Source: Opitutaceae bacterium
Lineage (GTDB): Bacteria > Verrucomicrobiota > Verrucomicrobiia > Opitutales > Opitutaceae
Direction: 5' to 3'
Length of the DNA: 15,724 bases
Assembly (NCBI GenBank): GCA_029979145.1
Contig: JAPOIC010000019.1
Coordinates: forward strand, 1-15,724
This document shows positions 7,150 through 14,740 of this stretch, in pieces (position 1 is the first letter of the stretch; each line of letters starts with the position of its first letter). The notes beneath the pieces were generated by a model. The model was not told the DNA's origin and did not search any database. It worked only from the letters and a program-made list of their open reading frames with translations. The position numbers and the translations under genes were made by a program.

Positions 7150-9692
7150 GTCGAAGCTCGCAATGTAAAGGCGTGCGCCCGGCCGGCGGCGAGGGTTTTG
7201 CGCCGAGGCAGGGTGATTTGTCCGGATTCCCCCATGACTATCCGACGCAACGCGAGGCGCCCGTGCGTCACGGTAAGCGCAATGCGCGATGTGCGGCCCG
7301 GCGTGATCCGCACGGTGCCCCAGGCCCCGCCCGCGGCCCATGGCCAGATGACGGCGCGGCGCGGCTTCGCGAAGCGCAGGGTGCCGTCGAGCGCGGAGTA
7401 GTGGAAACCGGAGAGCGCGGGCACGAGGCCCCAGCTCGCCATGGCGCGCGCGTAGTGGTGGCCGCACTCGGCCTCGTCAAAGGGGTTGCGCTTGCGGCCG
7501 TCGTAGCGCGCGCGGATGTCGCTCACCACCGCGAGGGCGTCACGGGTGGCGCCGGCCTGGATGAGGCTGAGCGCGAGGCAGTATTCAAAGCCGGTCATGA
7601 CCTCGGTGTAATACGGGAACGGCCGGGCGGGCCGGCGGCCGCGCGGGTAGGAGGCCATGAGCACGGCGGTCTCGTCGCCGAGCACGTAGCTGCGCATGTG
7701 GTTAAAATGCGCGCCGAATCCGCGGAGCCGGTTGTGGCGCAGCACGGCGCGGAGCGCGGCGCGTTCGTTTTTGCCATCGAGCAGATCGTCGAGGCCCTCG
7801 AGGTGCGCGTTGACCTGGCCGGCGAGCTGGTCGATGAGACAGCCGGCGGCGAGTTGAAAATCGGGATTTGATGGATCCTTGGCGCCAAAGCCGGAGGTGA
7901 GGCCGGGCCGAACTTCGTCCCACGACTTCACCGGACGCACGTGGTGCTCGTAGTAGTCGCCGTTAAACAGGTTGGCGTCGACCCAGGCGCGGCCGCGCAT
8001 GAAGAGGCCGCGGCATTTTTCCGCGAAGGCGTCGTCGCCGAGCGCGCGGGCCATGTCCTCCGCGGCGCGCAGGGCGCCGAGATACCACGTGGCCATCTGC
8101 GGGTTGGGCCCGAAATACTCCACGTCCATGGTGTTGTGCTGGCAGCCTTCCATGACGCCGTCCTGATCCGCGTCCCAGCCGCCGGGCAACCAGGCGAAGG
8201 CGAGGGCCTGCTTCGCGCGCGGCCAGAGCGTGCGCAGCCATGCGGTGTCGCCGGAGAGGCGCCACTCGCGGTGCAGCTTGAGCAGGCAGCCCATCTGGCC
8301 GTCGGCGGCGGCGAGGCCCTTCGGCAGGTCGTCGCGCAGCGGCAGCTGCACGCGAAAGGTCATGAAGCCATCGTCGCGCATGGCGTGGCGCGAGAACTCA
8401 ACCTCGCGCATGGCGCGGGCGAGATCGGGGAAAAGATGTGCGGTGGCGTGTTCGTAGTTCCACACGTGCGTGCAACTGCCGTGGCAACTGCCGGCACGGT
8501 CAAAACAGCCTTCCCAGCCAAAGAACCGGCCGTCGGCGGTGCGGAAACACGTCTGCGAGCGCAACGTGGAGAGGTTGAACAACGCGGCCTCGCGCACGAC
8601 GGCGGGGAGGTCGTTTTCCACCAGCGTGCGCGCGAACGCGACGGTATCGCGCTCCAGCGTGCGCCAGTGCTGTGCGGCGTGGGCGGCGGCGGCCCAGGCG
8701 TCGGTAAATTGCGTCGTGTAGTAATTGCCGACCGTGGCGGGCACCTTGCCCGGCTCGCGGCCCCAGGCGAGGCGGTTCGGGAAATGCCACGCGAGCACGA
8801 ACTCAACCGTGCGCGTTGATCCGGGCGACAGATCGATCTCAACGGCGAGCGCCGCGGTGGGGGAGTCGACCTTGTCGGTGCACGGCTCGAGCCGGCCGTC
8901 AGCCGCAAAGTCGTCCCAGAATTCCAGCAAGGCGTCAGACCAACCGTGATCCGCCCAAGTCGTGCGATGCGTGACACCGCGGCGCGCGGTGGTGGCGAGG
9001 GCGAGCGTGCCCCAGGTCTCGGCGTCGGCCGCCACGCCCTCGGAGGCGAGCGCCACGCCGCGCAGCCCGGGCGATTCGCACCAAGTGTTCACGCCGGCCT
9101 TGGCGCCGGTGGGATTCAGGCGGCCGCGAAATTCGTCGAGGGCGAGGGTGAAGCCGTCTTCTCCGATGAAGTTCGGCAAGGCTGCTGCCACGGCGGCCTG
9201 CACGCGGGAGCGGGAGGGGTTGTGCAACGCGACGCGCACGAGGGCCACGGGGAGGCCGCTGCGGTCGCTGTCGCCGGGAATGAGCGGATTGAAGGCCTGC
9301 ACCGTGGCGCGCACGGGCACGGCGGGATCGGCGAGGGCGAGCTCGCCGAGCGGATACGCGGTGCGGAACGTGGCGCGGGCGAAGCGCGGCAGGCCGGCGT
9401 TGGGCGCGGGCGCGCCCTCGGCGCCTTCCCATTCGGCGAAAGGCAACGGCCCTTCGAGCAGGCGGGTGACCGGGGCTTGGCCCGCACGGCGGGCGTGCAC
9501 GGCGAAGAAGGGTGCGGCGCGGCCCTGGCCCACGGGCGTGAAGCCCTTGGCCGGGCGGTTGACGACCTCCCAGTGACGCCAAGCGCCGAAGCCGCAAAAC
9601 GACACCGTGCCGGTGCCGATGCCGCCGACGGGCAAGGCGATTTTGGCGAGGTGTTCGCCGGTGTATGCCTTGAGGCAGGGCCATGGGGTCAT
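7146..9692 (-). CDS. GH116-family (DUF608/GBA2-like) glycoside hydrolase
   Basis: The 848-residue product matches GH116, the family of GBA2 glucosylceramidase and bacterial or archaeal beta-glucosidases, xylosidases and N-acetylglucosaminidases. The N-terminal beta-sandwich begins with IALPVGGIGTGTVSFCGFGAWRHW-type residues (18-41, read in short pieces). The C-terminal (alpha/alpha)6 domain contains HVWNYEHATAH (409-419), where E414 is the predicted nucleophile. It also contains ADGQMGCLLKLHREW (463-477) and QHNTMDVEYFGPN (518-530), where D523 is the predicted acid/base. There is no signal peptide or lipobox, so it should act in the cytosol. The ATG at 9692 starts right at the conserved domain; the frame continues upstream only inside the previous gene. 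It follows the nucleotidyltransferase by 32 bases and overlaps the kinase start. The substrate is not determined by the sequence; context favours an aminosugar or glucosyl conjugate. Confidence 0.88.
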   Translation of the reverse strand: MTPWPCLKAYTGEHLAKIALPVGGIGTGTVSFCGFGAWRHWEVVNRPAKGFTPVGQGRAAPFFAVHARRAGQAPVTRLLEGPLPFAEWEGAEGAPAPNAGLPRFARATFRTAYPLGELALADPAVPVRATVQAFNPLIPGDSDRSGLPVALVRVALHNPSRSRVQAAVAAALPNFIGEDGFTLALDEFRGRLNPTGAKAGVNTWCESPGLRGVALASEGVAADAETWGTLALATTARRGVTHRTTWADHGWSDALLEFWDDFAADGRLEPCTDKVDSPTAALAVEIDLSPGSTRTVEFVLAWHFPNRLAWGREPGKVPATVGNYYTTQFTDAWAAAAHAAQHWRTLERDTVAFARTLVENDLPAVVREAALFNLSTLRSQTCFRTADGRFFGWEGCFDRAGSCHGSCTHVWNYEHATAHLFPDLARAMREVEFSRHAMRDDGFMTFRVQLPLRDDLPKGLAAADGQMGCLLKLHREWRLSGDTAWLRTLWPRAKQALAFAWLPGGWDADQDGVMEGCQHNTMDVEYFGPNPQMATWYLGALRAAEDMARALGDDAFAEKCRGLFMRGRAWVDANLFNGDYYEHHVRPVKSWDEVRPGLTSGFGAKDPSNPDFQLAAGCLIDQLAGQVNAHLEGLDDLLDGKNERAALRAVLRHNRLRGFGAHFNHMRSYVLGDETAVLMASYPRGRRPARPFPYYTEVMTGFEYCLALSLIQAGATRDALAVVSDIRARYDGRKRNPFDEAECGHHYARAMASWGLVPALSGFHYSALDGTLRFAKPRRAVIWPWAAGGAWGTVRITPGRTSRIALTVTHGRLALRRIVMGESGQITLPRRKTLAAGRAHAFTLRAST

Positions 9693-9724
9693 AAGCAAGC
9701 GGGGTGGCGGAGGGCCGCCGGGGC

Positions 9725-10642
9725 TCAGAAAAATCGGGACGGGTAGGTGCCGGCGGCGACGAGCTCGGCGATCCGGGCCTGCACCCGCGCGCGGTCCTCG
9801 CGGTAGGTGACGCCGAACCACTCGGAGGTCGTGGGCAGCAGCTGCACTTCGGCCTCCTGTTGCGCGATCATGGTGGAGACGGCCGCGGGGAGGTAGAATT
9901 CGCTCTTCGGCTCCGCGCCGCGCGCCGCAAGGAAGGCCTGCAACTGGCGGTCGAGCCCGTCAAAGAGCGCCGGGGTGAAACCCCAGCAATTCATCGAGGT
10001 GGTTTCGGCCCCGGAGTATTTTTTTCCGGGTCCGACCTCGGCGGCGGCGATGCCGGTGTGTTCCTCGATGCTTTGCAACCGGCCGGCGGCGTCGACGGCG
10101 CAGATGCCCCGCGAAACCGTGCCGTTTTCCGACAGGGTGTTGCGCAGGGTGAATCCGACCATGCCAAACTGCGCCGCGGCGGGCGCGGGTGGCTGGTGGC
10201 CCGACATGGGGTCGAAGCCGCGGCGACCCTGCACGAGGAACGAGCCGAGTTGGGCGAACGAGTCGGCGCCGTAAAAATCATCGGCGTTAATCACCGCGAA
10301 TGGCTCGCGGATCGCCTCACGCGCGCACCAGACCGCGTGGCCGGTGCCCCAGGGTTTTTCGCGACCGGCCGGCGCGGCGTGGCCCGCCGGCAGTGAGTCG
10401 AGTTCCTGGTGCACGTAGTCCACGGCAATTCGGCCGGCATACTTGGCGCCGACTTGGGCGCGGAAGAGCTCGTCGAAGTCCCGGCGAATGATGAAGACTA
10501 CGCGGCCGAAGCCGGCGCGGATGGCATCGTGGACCCCGTAGTCGAGCACGGTTTCGCCGGAGGGGCCGACCGGGTCGATCTGCTTGAGGCCCCCGTAACG
10601 GGAGCCCATGCCGGCGGCGAGGACGAGAAGCGCGGGTTGCAT
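9725..10642 (-). CDS. Sugar-1-phosphate nucleotidyltransferase
   Basis: The 305-residue product is a GT-A-fold nucleotidyltransferase that should couple a sugar 1-phosphate to an NTP. The N-terminal nucleotide loop reads VLAAGMGSRYGGLKQ (7-21), a variant of the GxGTR signature. KPWGTGHAV (96-104) is the base/sugar-contacting segment, and INADDFYG (118-125) holds the metal-binding aspartates D121/D122. The C-terminus WFGVTYREDRA with a terminal TYPSRFF is typical of a subfamily often found beside NahK-like kinases. The ATG at 10642 is chosen because the glycine loop begins seven residues later. It is the first gene of the operon and would convert the product of the downstream 1-kinase into an NDP-sugar. 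Whether it uses UTP or another NTP cannot be read from motifs alone. Confidence 0.87.
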   Translation of the reverse strand: MQPALLVLAAGMGSRYGGLKQIDPVGPSGETVLDYGVHDAIRAGFGRVVFIIRRDFDELFRAQVGAKYAGRIAVDYVHQELDSLPAGHAAPAGREKPWGTGHAVWCAREAIREPFAVINADDFYGADSFAQLGSFLVQGRRGFDPMSGHQPPAPAAAQFGMVGFTLRNTLSENGTVSRGICAVDAAGRLQSIEEHTGIAAAEVGPGKKYSGAETTSMNCWGFTPALFDGLDRQLQAFLAARGAEPKSEFYLPAAVSTMIAQQEAEVQLLPTTSEWFGVTYREDRARVQARIAELVAAGTYPSRFF

Positions 10643-10755
10643 TGGCGGCAGCACAAGGCATTGCCCCGGGTGGTGCAACCCATGGCGCGGGCGTTGACAC
10701 GAAAACGCAGCTTGCGTGCGGGAACCCGCCCGGCCACGAATACTGCGCTTTGCCC
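10643..10755. promoter_or_regulatory. Divergent promoter region, salvage operon versus sigma-factor operon
   Basis: This 113-base gap lies between two divergent operons and must hold promoters for both. On the plus strand a TTGACA occurs at 10694-10699, but no acceptable -10 box lies 16-19 bases downstream. A GCGGG-AA-CCCGC palindrome at 10718-10729 includes GGAAC, which resembles the -35 core of ECF-dependent promoters and would fit an autoregulated sigma gene. Both readings are weak. Confidence 0.3.
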
Positions 10756-11289
10756 GTGGACCCCACCCCCAATGACCCGCGGCGCTGGCTGACCGAGGAA
10801 GTGTTGCCCCATGAGGCGGCGCTCAAGGCCTCCCGGCGCAGCCATTTCCCGGGTATTCGCGACGTCGACGACATCGTGCAGGAAAGTTACCTCCGGCTGC
10901 TGGAAGCCAAGCGCCAGCATGACATCGTGTCGCCCAAGGCCTACCTGTTCACCACGGCGCGGAATGCCGCGCTCTCCATCCTGCGGCGCCCCCAGATTTT
11001 TTCCGATGAACCTGTAACGGATTTGACCGTACCGGGCATCCTAGAAGCGGGCCCTGATACTGCCGAGGTGCTCAACCGTCGGCAGGAAATTGCCATGCTG
11101 ATGGACGCCATAGACACACTGCCCCCCCGTTGCCGGGAAATTTTCGTCATGCGCAAACTGCGCGGGGTGTCGCAGAAGGATATTGCCAGCCGGCTGGGGT
11201 TGTCGGTGCAGACCGTGCAGGTGCAGGTGGCCCGCGGGGCCGCCAAATGCGCCGCCCATTTCCGCGATCGCGGCATTACCCGGCGTTGA
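10756..11289 (+). CDS. ECF sigma factor, FecI-like
   Basis: The 177-residue product has the two-domain layout of an extracytoplasmic-function sigma factor. Region 2 contains FPGIRDVDDIVQESYLRLLE (31-50) and the AYLFTTARNAALSILRR core-binding/-10 recognition segment at about 62-78. Region 4 contains LPPRCREIFVMRKLRGVSQ, then the helix-turn-helix KDIASRLGLSVQTVQ (141-155) for -35 recognition. I see no ATG near region 2 in this frame; the GTG at 10756 gives the usual length, and a TTG two codons earlier is an alternative. Upstream residues in the same frame are antisense to the nucleotidyltransferase start and unlikely to be coding. The FecR gene follows after two bases, the standard sigma/anti-sigma pairing for surface signalling. 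Confidence 0.88.
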   Translation: MDPTPNDPRRWLTEEVLPHEAALKASRRSHFPGIRDVDDIVQESYLRLLEAKRQHDIVSPKAYLFTTARNAALSILRRPQIFSDEPVTDLTVPGILEAGPDTAEVLNRRQEIAMLMDAIDTLPPRCREIFVMRKLRGVSQKDIASRLGLSVQTVQVQVARGAAKCAAHFRDRGITRR

Positions 11290-11291
11290 CC

Positions 11292-12347
11292 ATGGACCTG
11301 GCACCCGATCAAGCGCTGTTGGACACAGCCGCCGAATGGCTGGCGCGTCACGACGTGGGCCTGTCCGCCGCGGAGGAAGCCGAATTTCAAGCCTGGCTGG
11401 CCGACGATCCCGCCCAAGCCCAGGCCTGGGCGGAGGTATGTGAACCTTGGGAGAAGCTGGACGACGCCCGGGCCGATGGCATGGCCGACTGGATGTTGAT
11501 CGAGTTGGGTCGCCGGGAACGCCAGCGCGACCGCCGTCGACAGGTGGTGCTCTGGGGTGGTTTGGCCGCGGCCGCGGCCCTGACCCTGACCGCATGGGTT
11601 TCCCTGCGGCCGGCGGCACCAGAAGCCCCGGTGATTGAGCGTGAAGCGGAACCCGTCATGGTGGCCTCGACTGCAGCCGTGCCGGCGCCGACGGCCAAGG
11701 CCGTGATCCTGAGGCCCGAGCAACGGGTGCTGGAAGACGGCACCGTGGTGGAGCTGGATGGGGACGCCTTGTTGAGTGTGTCCTTCACCGCCAAGCAGCG
11801 CGTCGTGCGGCTGATCAGCGGCACGGCTCATTTCGAGGTGTTTCACGATGCGAACCGGCCGTTCTTTGTGCGCGCCGGAGCGGTCACCGTCCGCGCGGTC
11901 GGCACGGCGTTCGCGGTGGAGCGCACCGACGAGGCCGCGGATGTGCTGGTGACCGAGGGCCGCGTGGGCGTGGCCCGGTCGGAGTCCGAGACCGAGATTC
12001 CCGATCCACTACTGGTGGGCGCAGGCGGGCGCGTGCTGATGAGCTACGATCCGGCGGATGGCATTCCGCCGGTGGAGATTTTGAGCCCGGCGGAGATGGC
12101 TTCGCGCCTGCAGTGGCGCGTGCCGCGTCTGCAGCTGCGCGGCGCCTCGCTGGTGCAGGTCGTGGAGATGCTCAATGGTTTGAACCGGGTGCGCCTCCGG
12201 ATTGCGGACCCGGCGCTGGAGCAGCTGCGTTTCAGCGGACTTTTCCGCGCCGACAACGCCGCGGGCTTTGTGAGCATGCTGCAGGGCAACTACGGGGTGA
12301 AGGTCAGCTACGACGAAAACGAAACGATCGTCTTGAGCCGTCGATAA
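11292..12347 (+). CDS. FecR-family anti-sigma factor
   Basis: The 351-residue product is an inner-membrane anti-sigma regulator. An N-terminal DUF4880-like cytosolic segment with AAEWLARHD and AEFQAWLADDPAQAQAW lies at about 12-46. One transmembrane helix lies at about 85-105, after an arginine-rich stretch (RRERQRDRRRQ). The periplasmic FecR domain at about 150-270 contains LEDGTVVELDGDALLSV, GTAHFEVFHDANRPFFVRAG and AVGTAFAVE. The C-terminal 65 residues (LQLRGASLVQVVEMLNGLN to the end) look like an STN/DUF4974-type module. It should hold the adjacent sigma factor inactive until a periplasmic STN partner signals. Start ATG 11292 lies two bases after the sigma stop, and the STN-protein gene begins 16 bases downstream. 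Confidence 0.9.
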   Translation: MDLAPDQALLDTAAEWLARHDVGLSAAEEAEFQAWLADDPAQAQAWAEVCEPWEKLDDARADGMADWMLIELGRRERQRDRRRQVVLWGGLAAAAALTLTAWVSLRPAAPEAPVIEREAEPVMVASTAAVPAPTAKAVILRPEQRVLEDGTVVELDGDALLSVSFTAKQRVVRLISGTAHFEVFHDANRPFFVRAGAVTVRAVGTAFAVERTDEAADVLVTEGRVGVARSESETEIPDPLLVGAGGRVLMSYDPADGIPPVEILSPAEMASRLQWRVPRLQLRGASLVQVVEMLNGLNRVRLRIADPALEQLRFSGLFRADNAAGFVSMLQGNYGVKVSYDENETIVLSRR

Positions 12348-12363
12348 CCGGGATGACGTGCGG

Positions 12364-14289
12364 ATGACGAGTTTGCGGAAACGACTGCGCCAAGGATTTA
12401 TTTTGAGTCTGTGGTGGTTGAGCGCGATGACCGCCACCGCGGCCACGCGCCGAATCGACCTCGCCGTGGGCTCGGCCGAAATCTCGCTGAACGAGTTTGC
12501 GGTCCAGACCGGCCTGCAGGTGCTGTTCCCGACCGAGCTTACTGCCGGGGTGAAGACCAATGCGGTGCGCGGCTATTACTCGGTCCGGGAGGCCTTGGAC
12601 CGGCTGCTGAGCGACACCGGTCTGGAGGCGAATTACAACGAGCAGACCGGCATCATCGAGATCAAGCAGGCCAAGGCCCCGGCGGAGACGGTGGTGCGGC
12701 TGCCGCCATACACGGTCGAGGGCGACGGGACTTCGTGGCGCTACGCCAAGATGGGCAACATTGAGCTGTTGTCGTCCTGCATGGACGACGTGACAAACCG
12801 CGTGATGGTGCAGCTCTTCCGCCTACAGGAGGCGCTTGGCCAGATCCTGCCGCCCGACCTGCTGTTCCAATCATCCGCGCCGGTGGTCTACGTGCTGCAC
12901 TCCGACCGCGACAAGGCGGCCGTGCCCCAGTCGTTGATCGACCGGCTCAAGCAGCGCGAGCAGCAGCCTGGCTCCGAACCGGTGTTGACGTGGAACATCG
13001 GCATCATGCGCAGCTATGGGTTTTGGGACATGGATGGGCGCGGGATCTATTTCATCCTGAACGAGGGCGGCTTCATGGTGGGCCGGCTGAGCATTCGCGG
13101 GGATTACCTGCGCGAGTTGCTCGTGCGCCGCAGCCCGGAACTCCCGGCGTGGTTCTTCGAGGGGGTGATGGAGCTTTACCCGACCGTGACGCTCGATCCC
13201 TACGGCTCGCAGAACTTTGCGATGGAGATCAAGAATCGCCACAAGATGCCCGGGGGCGTGGCGCGCTTGGCCCCGTTTGTCTGGATCTCGAATGAGCAAA
13301 CCCATGCCGTCCGCCGCGGGCACAAGCCGGATTTCATCCCGCTCGCCGAGCTGCTGGGCGGGCCGCCGCCCGCGCCGGGCAGCCTGCAGGTGCGCCAGTG
13401 GCGCGCGCAGGCGGCCCTGTTTGTGCGTTGGGCGCTCGACGACGTGAAAGGCGGCCGCGAAGGCCTGTGGCAGCTCGCGCGGCTGGCGGATCGCAAGCAG
13501 CCAACCGAGGCGGACTTCGTGGGTTGCTTCGGCATGAACTACGCCGAAGCGGAAAAAGAGCTGCACCAGTATCTCGGCAAGGCCATTCGCCGTGAGTTCG
13601 ACCTGAAACCGAGCCACTTTTCGGAAATGCCAGCCTATGCCGTGCGCATGGCCACCGAGAGCGACGTGGCCGTCGTCAAGGGCGACCTCGACCGGCTGAA
13701 GATCGACTACGTTCGGCGATTTGCGCCGCGTTTGGTGGATCGTTATGTCGAGCAAGCCTTGGTGACTTTGCGCCGCGGGCTCGACCTCGGCGATTCCAGT
13801 CCGCGTCTGGCTGGCCTGATGGGCCTGTGCGAATGCGACGTGGGCGACGATCTCGGGGCTCGCCGCTGGCTGGAGCAGGCAGTGGCGGGTGGCGACACCC
13901 GGCCGCGCGTCTATTATGAGCTGGCGCGCATTCGGTTTCAGGAGCAACTGGCCGCGGCGCCGGCCGCCGGCCTGAGCGAAGCGCAGATTGCCGAGCTGAT
14001 GAAGTTGCTGGAAACCGCCCGTCGCCATGCGCCGCCATTGGTCGTGGCGTATCACTTGATGGCCGATTTGCTGGCCGCGGGCACTCCCAGTGCCGGGCAG
14101 CTGGCGCGGCTGAATGAGGGCCTGGCGGCCTTTCCGCGCAATCGCGATTTGATCCGCTCCGTCGTCAAGGTCTACCGCAAGCAGGGGATGGGTGCGGAAG
14201 CGGATGCGGTGCTGGCCCACGCGCTGGAAATTGTCCTGGATCCGGGCGACCGCGCGAGATTGTTGGAGCTGGAACGCCAGCCGCAGTGA
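12364..14289 (+). CDS. Exported STN-domain protein with degenerate peptidase-MA-like domain and helical repeat tail
   Basis: This 641-residue protein has no family name I can give with certainty. A signal peptide is clear (SLRKRLRQ, a hydrophobic core at 11-22, AMTATAA). An STN domain follows at about 29-101 (IDLAVGSAEISLNEFAVQTG, YYSVREALDRLLSDTGLEA), as in secretins and TonB receptors. VVRLPPYTVEGD (110-121) resembles the TonB-box linker of Opitutaceae receptors. Residues about 125-410 resemble peptidase-MA/DUF1570 gluzincins (NIELLSSCMDDV; RSPELPAWFFEGVMELY at 256-272), but the HExxH position reads GDYLR (246-250), so zinc catalysis is predicted lost. Residues about 420-641 are helical and TPR-like. 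It lacks a 22-strand barrel, though it sits where a receptor gene usually follows fecR. GTG 12358 is an alternative start. Confidence 0.75.
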   Translation: MTSLRKRLRQGFILSLWWLSAMTATAATRRIDLAVGSAEISLNEFAVQTGLQVLFPTELTAGVKTNAVRGYYSVREALDRLLSDTGLEANYNEQTGIIEIKQAKAPAETVVRLPPYTVEGDGTSWRYAKMGNIELLSSCMDDVTNRVMVQLFRLQEALGQILPPDLLFQSSAPVVYVLHSDRDKAAVPQSLIDRLKQREQQPGSEPVLTWNIGIMRSYGFWDMDGRGIYFILNEGGFMVGRLSIRGDYLRELLVRRSPELPAWFFEGVMELYPTVTLDPYGSQNFAMEIKNRHKMPGGVARLAPFVWISNEQTHAVRRGHKPDFIPLAELLGGPPPAPGSLQVRQWRAQAALFVRWALDDVKGGREGLWQLARLADRKQPTEADFVGCFGMNYAEAEKELHQYLGKAIRREFDLKPSHFSEMPAYAVRMATESDVAVVKGDLDRLKIDYVRRFAPRLVDRYVEQALVTLRRGLDLGDSSPRLAGLMGLCECDVGDDLGARRWLEQAVAGGDTRPRVYYELARIRFQEQLAAAPAAGLSEAQIAELMKLLETARRHAPPLVVAYHLMADLLAAGTPSAGQLARLNEGLAAFPRNRDLIRSVVKVYRKQGMGAEADAVLAHALEIVLDPGDRARLLELERQPQ

Positions 14290-14674
14290 CCTGGCCGACC
14301 GTCGGGCGCGCGTTCAGAGGGGTCGCGATGATTTCGGTCACCCGTTCGCCGGAGAATCCGATCAAGCGGGTGCGCGGCGTCACGCAATGGAGGCTGTCCA
14401 GCGGCAATGAGAGAAAGGGTTCGCGGCCAAGGTGTAGACTCTGGCGGCCTGCACGTTTCGGGATGGCGTTGGGCCGGGTGCTGCTCCGCCAAGGGGTGCG
14501 CGTCTGCCGGCGAAATCGAAATGCACTTCGCTTTGGCGAATTATCGGCTGCTCCCGGGTGGTCCGAGACGCGAAGAGTTCGGAACGTTGGTCATGCCAGG
14601 CGGAAAGTCGGGGTGGTGTGATTTGTGGCGCCAGAGATGCGACAATGCGGCTGCGGGAACCGTGGCGAATTGGG
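14290..14674. other. 385-base stretch without a convincing gene
   Basis: The region lies between the STN-protein gene and the TonB-receptor terminator, which face each other. Short open frames exist on both strands (for example + strand 14407-14751 and - strand 14172-14492). They have no recognisable motif, their starts lack ribosome binding sites, and they overlap neighbouring genes or the terminator. I see no tRNA, no repeat and no obvious intrinsic terminator for the sigma/FecR/STN operon here. A remnant gene or a small RNA cannot be excluded. Confidence 0.5.
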
Positions 14675-14711
14675 CAAACAAAAGGGCGGAGACCGCGAGG
14701 TCTCCGCCCTT
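14675..14711 (-). terminator. Intrinsic terminator of the TonB-dependent receptor gene
   Basis: AAGGGCGGAGACC (14682-14694) and GGTCTCCGCCCTT (14699-14711) form a perfect 13-bp stem with a four-base loop. Read on the minus strand, the stem is followed by TTGTTTG, a short U-rich tail. It begins 29 bases after the receptor stop codon, the expected place for rho-independent termination of that gene. The plus strand lacks a T-run, so it does not obviously serve the opposite operon. Confidence 0.85.
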
Positions 14712-14740
14712 GAAGGGAGCGTCAGGTATGACGGATCAGC

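Noticed and set aside
10694..10699. TTGACA as a sigma-70 -35 box for the sigma-factor operon
   Set aside because: A perfect -35 hexamer, but no acceptable -10 box at 16-19 bases; kept only as a note in the intergenic entry.
12871..14220. 449-codon open frame on the minus strand
   Set aside because: Shadow of the STN-protein gene. That gene has a signal peptide, an STN domain and operon spacing; the shadow has none.
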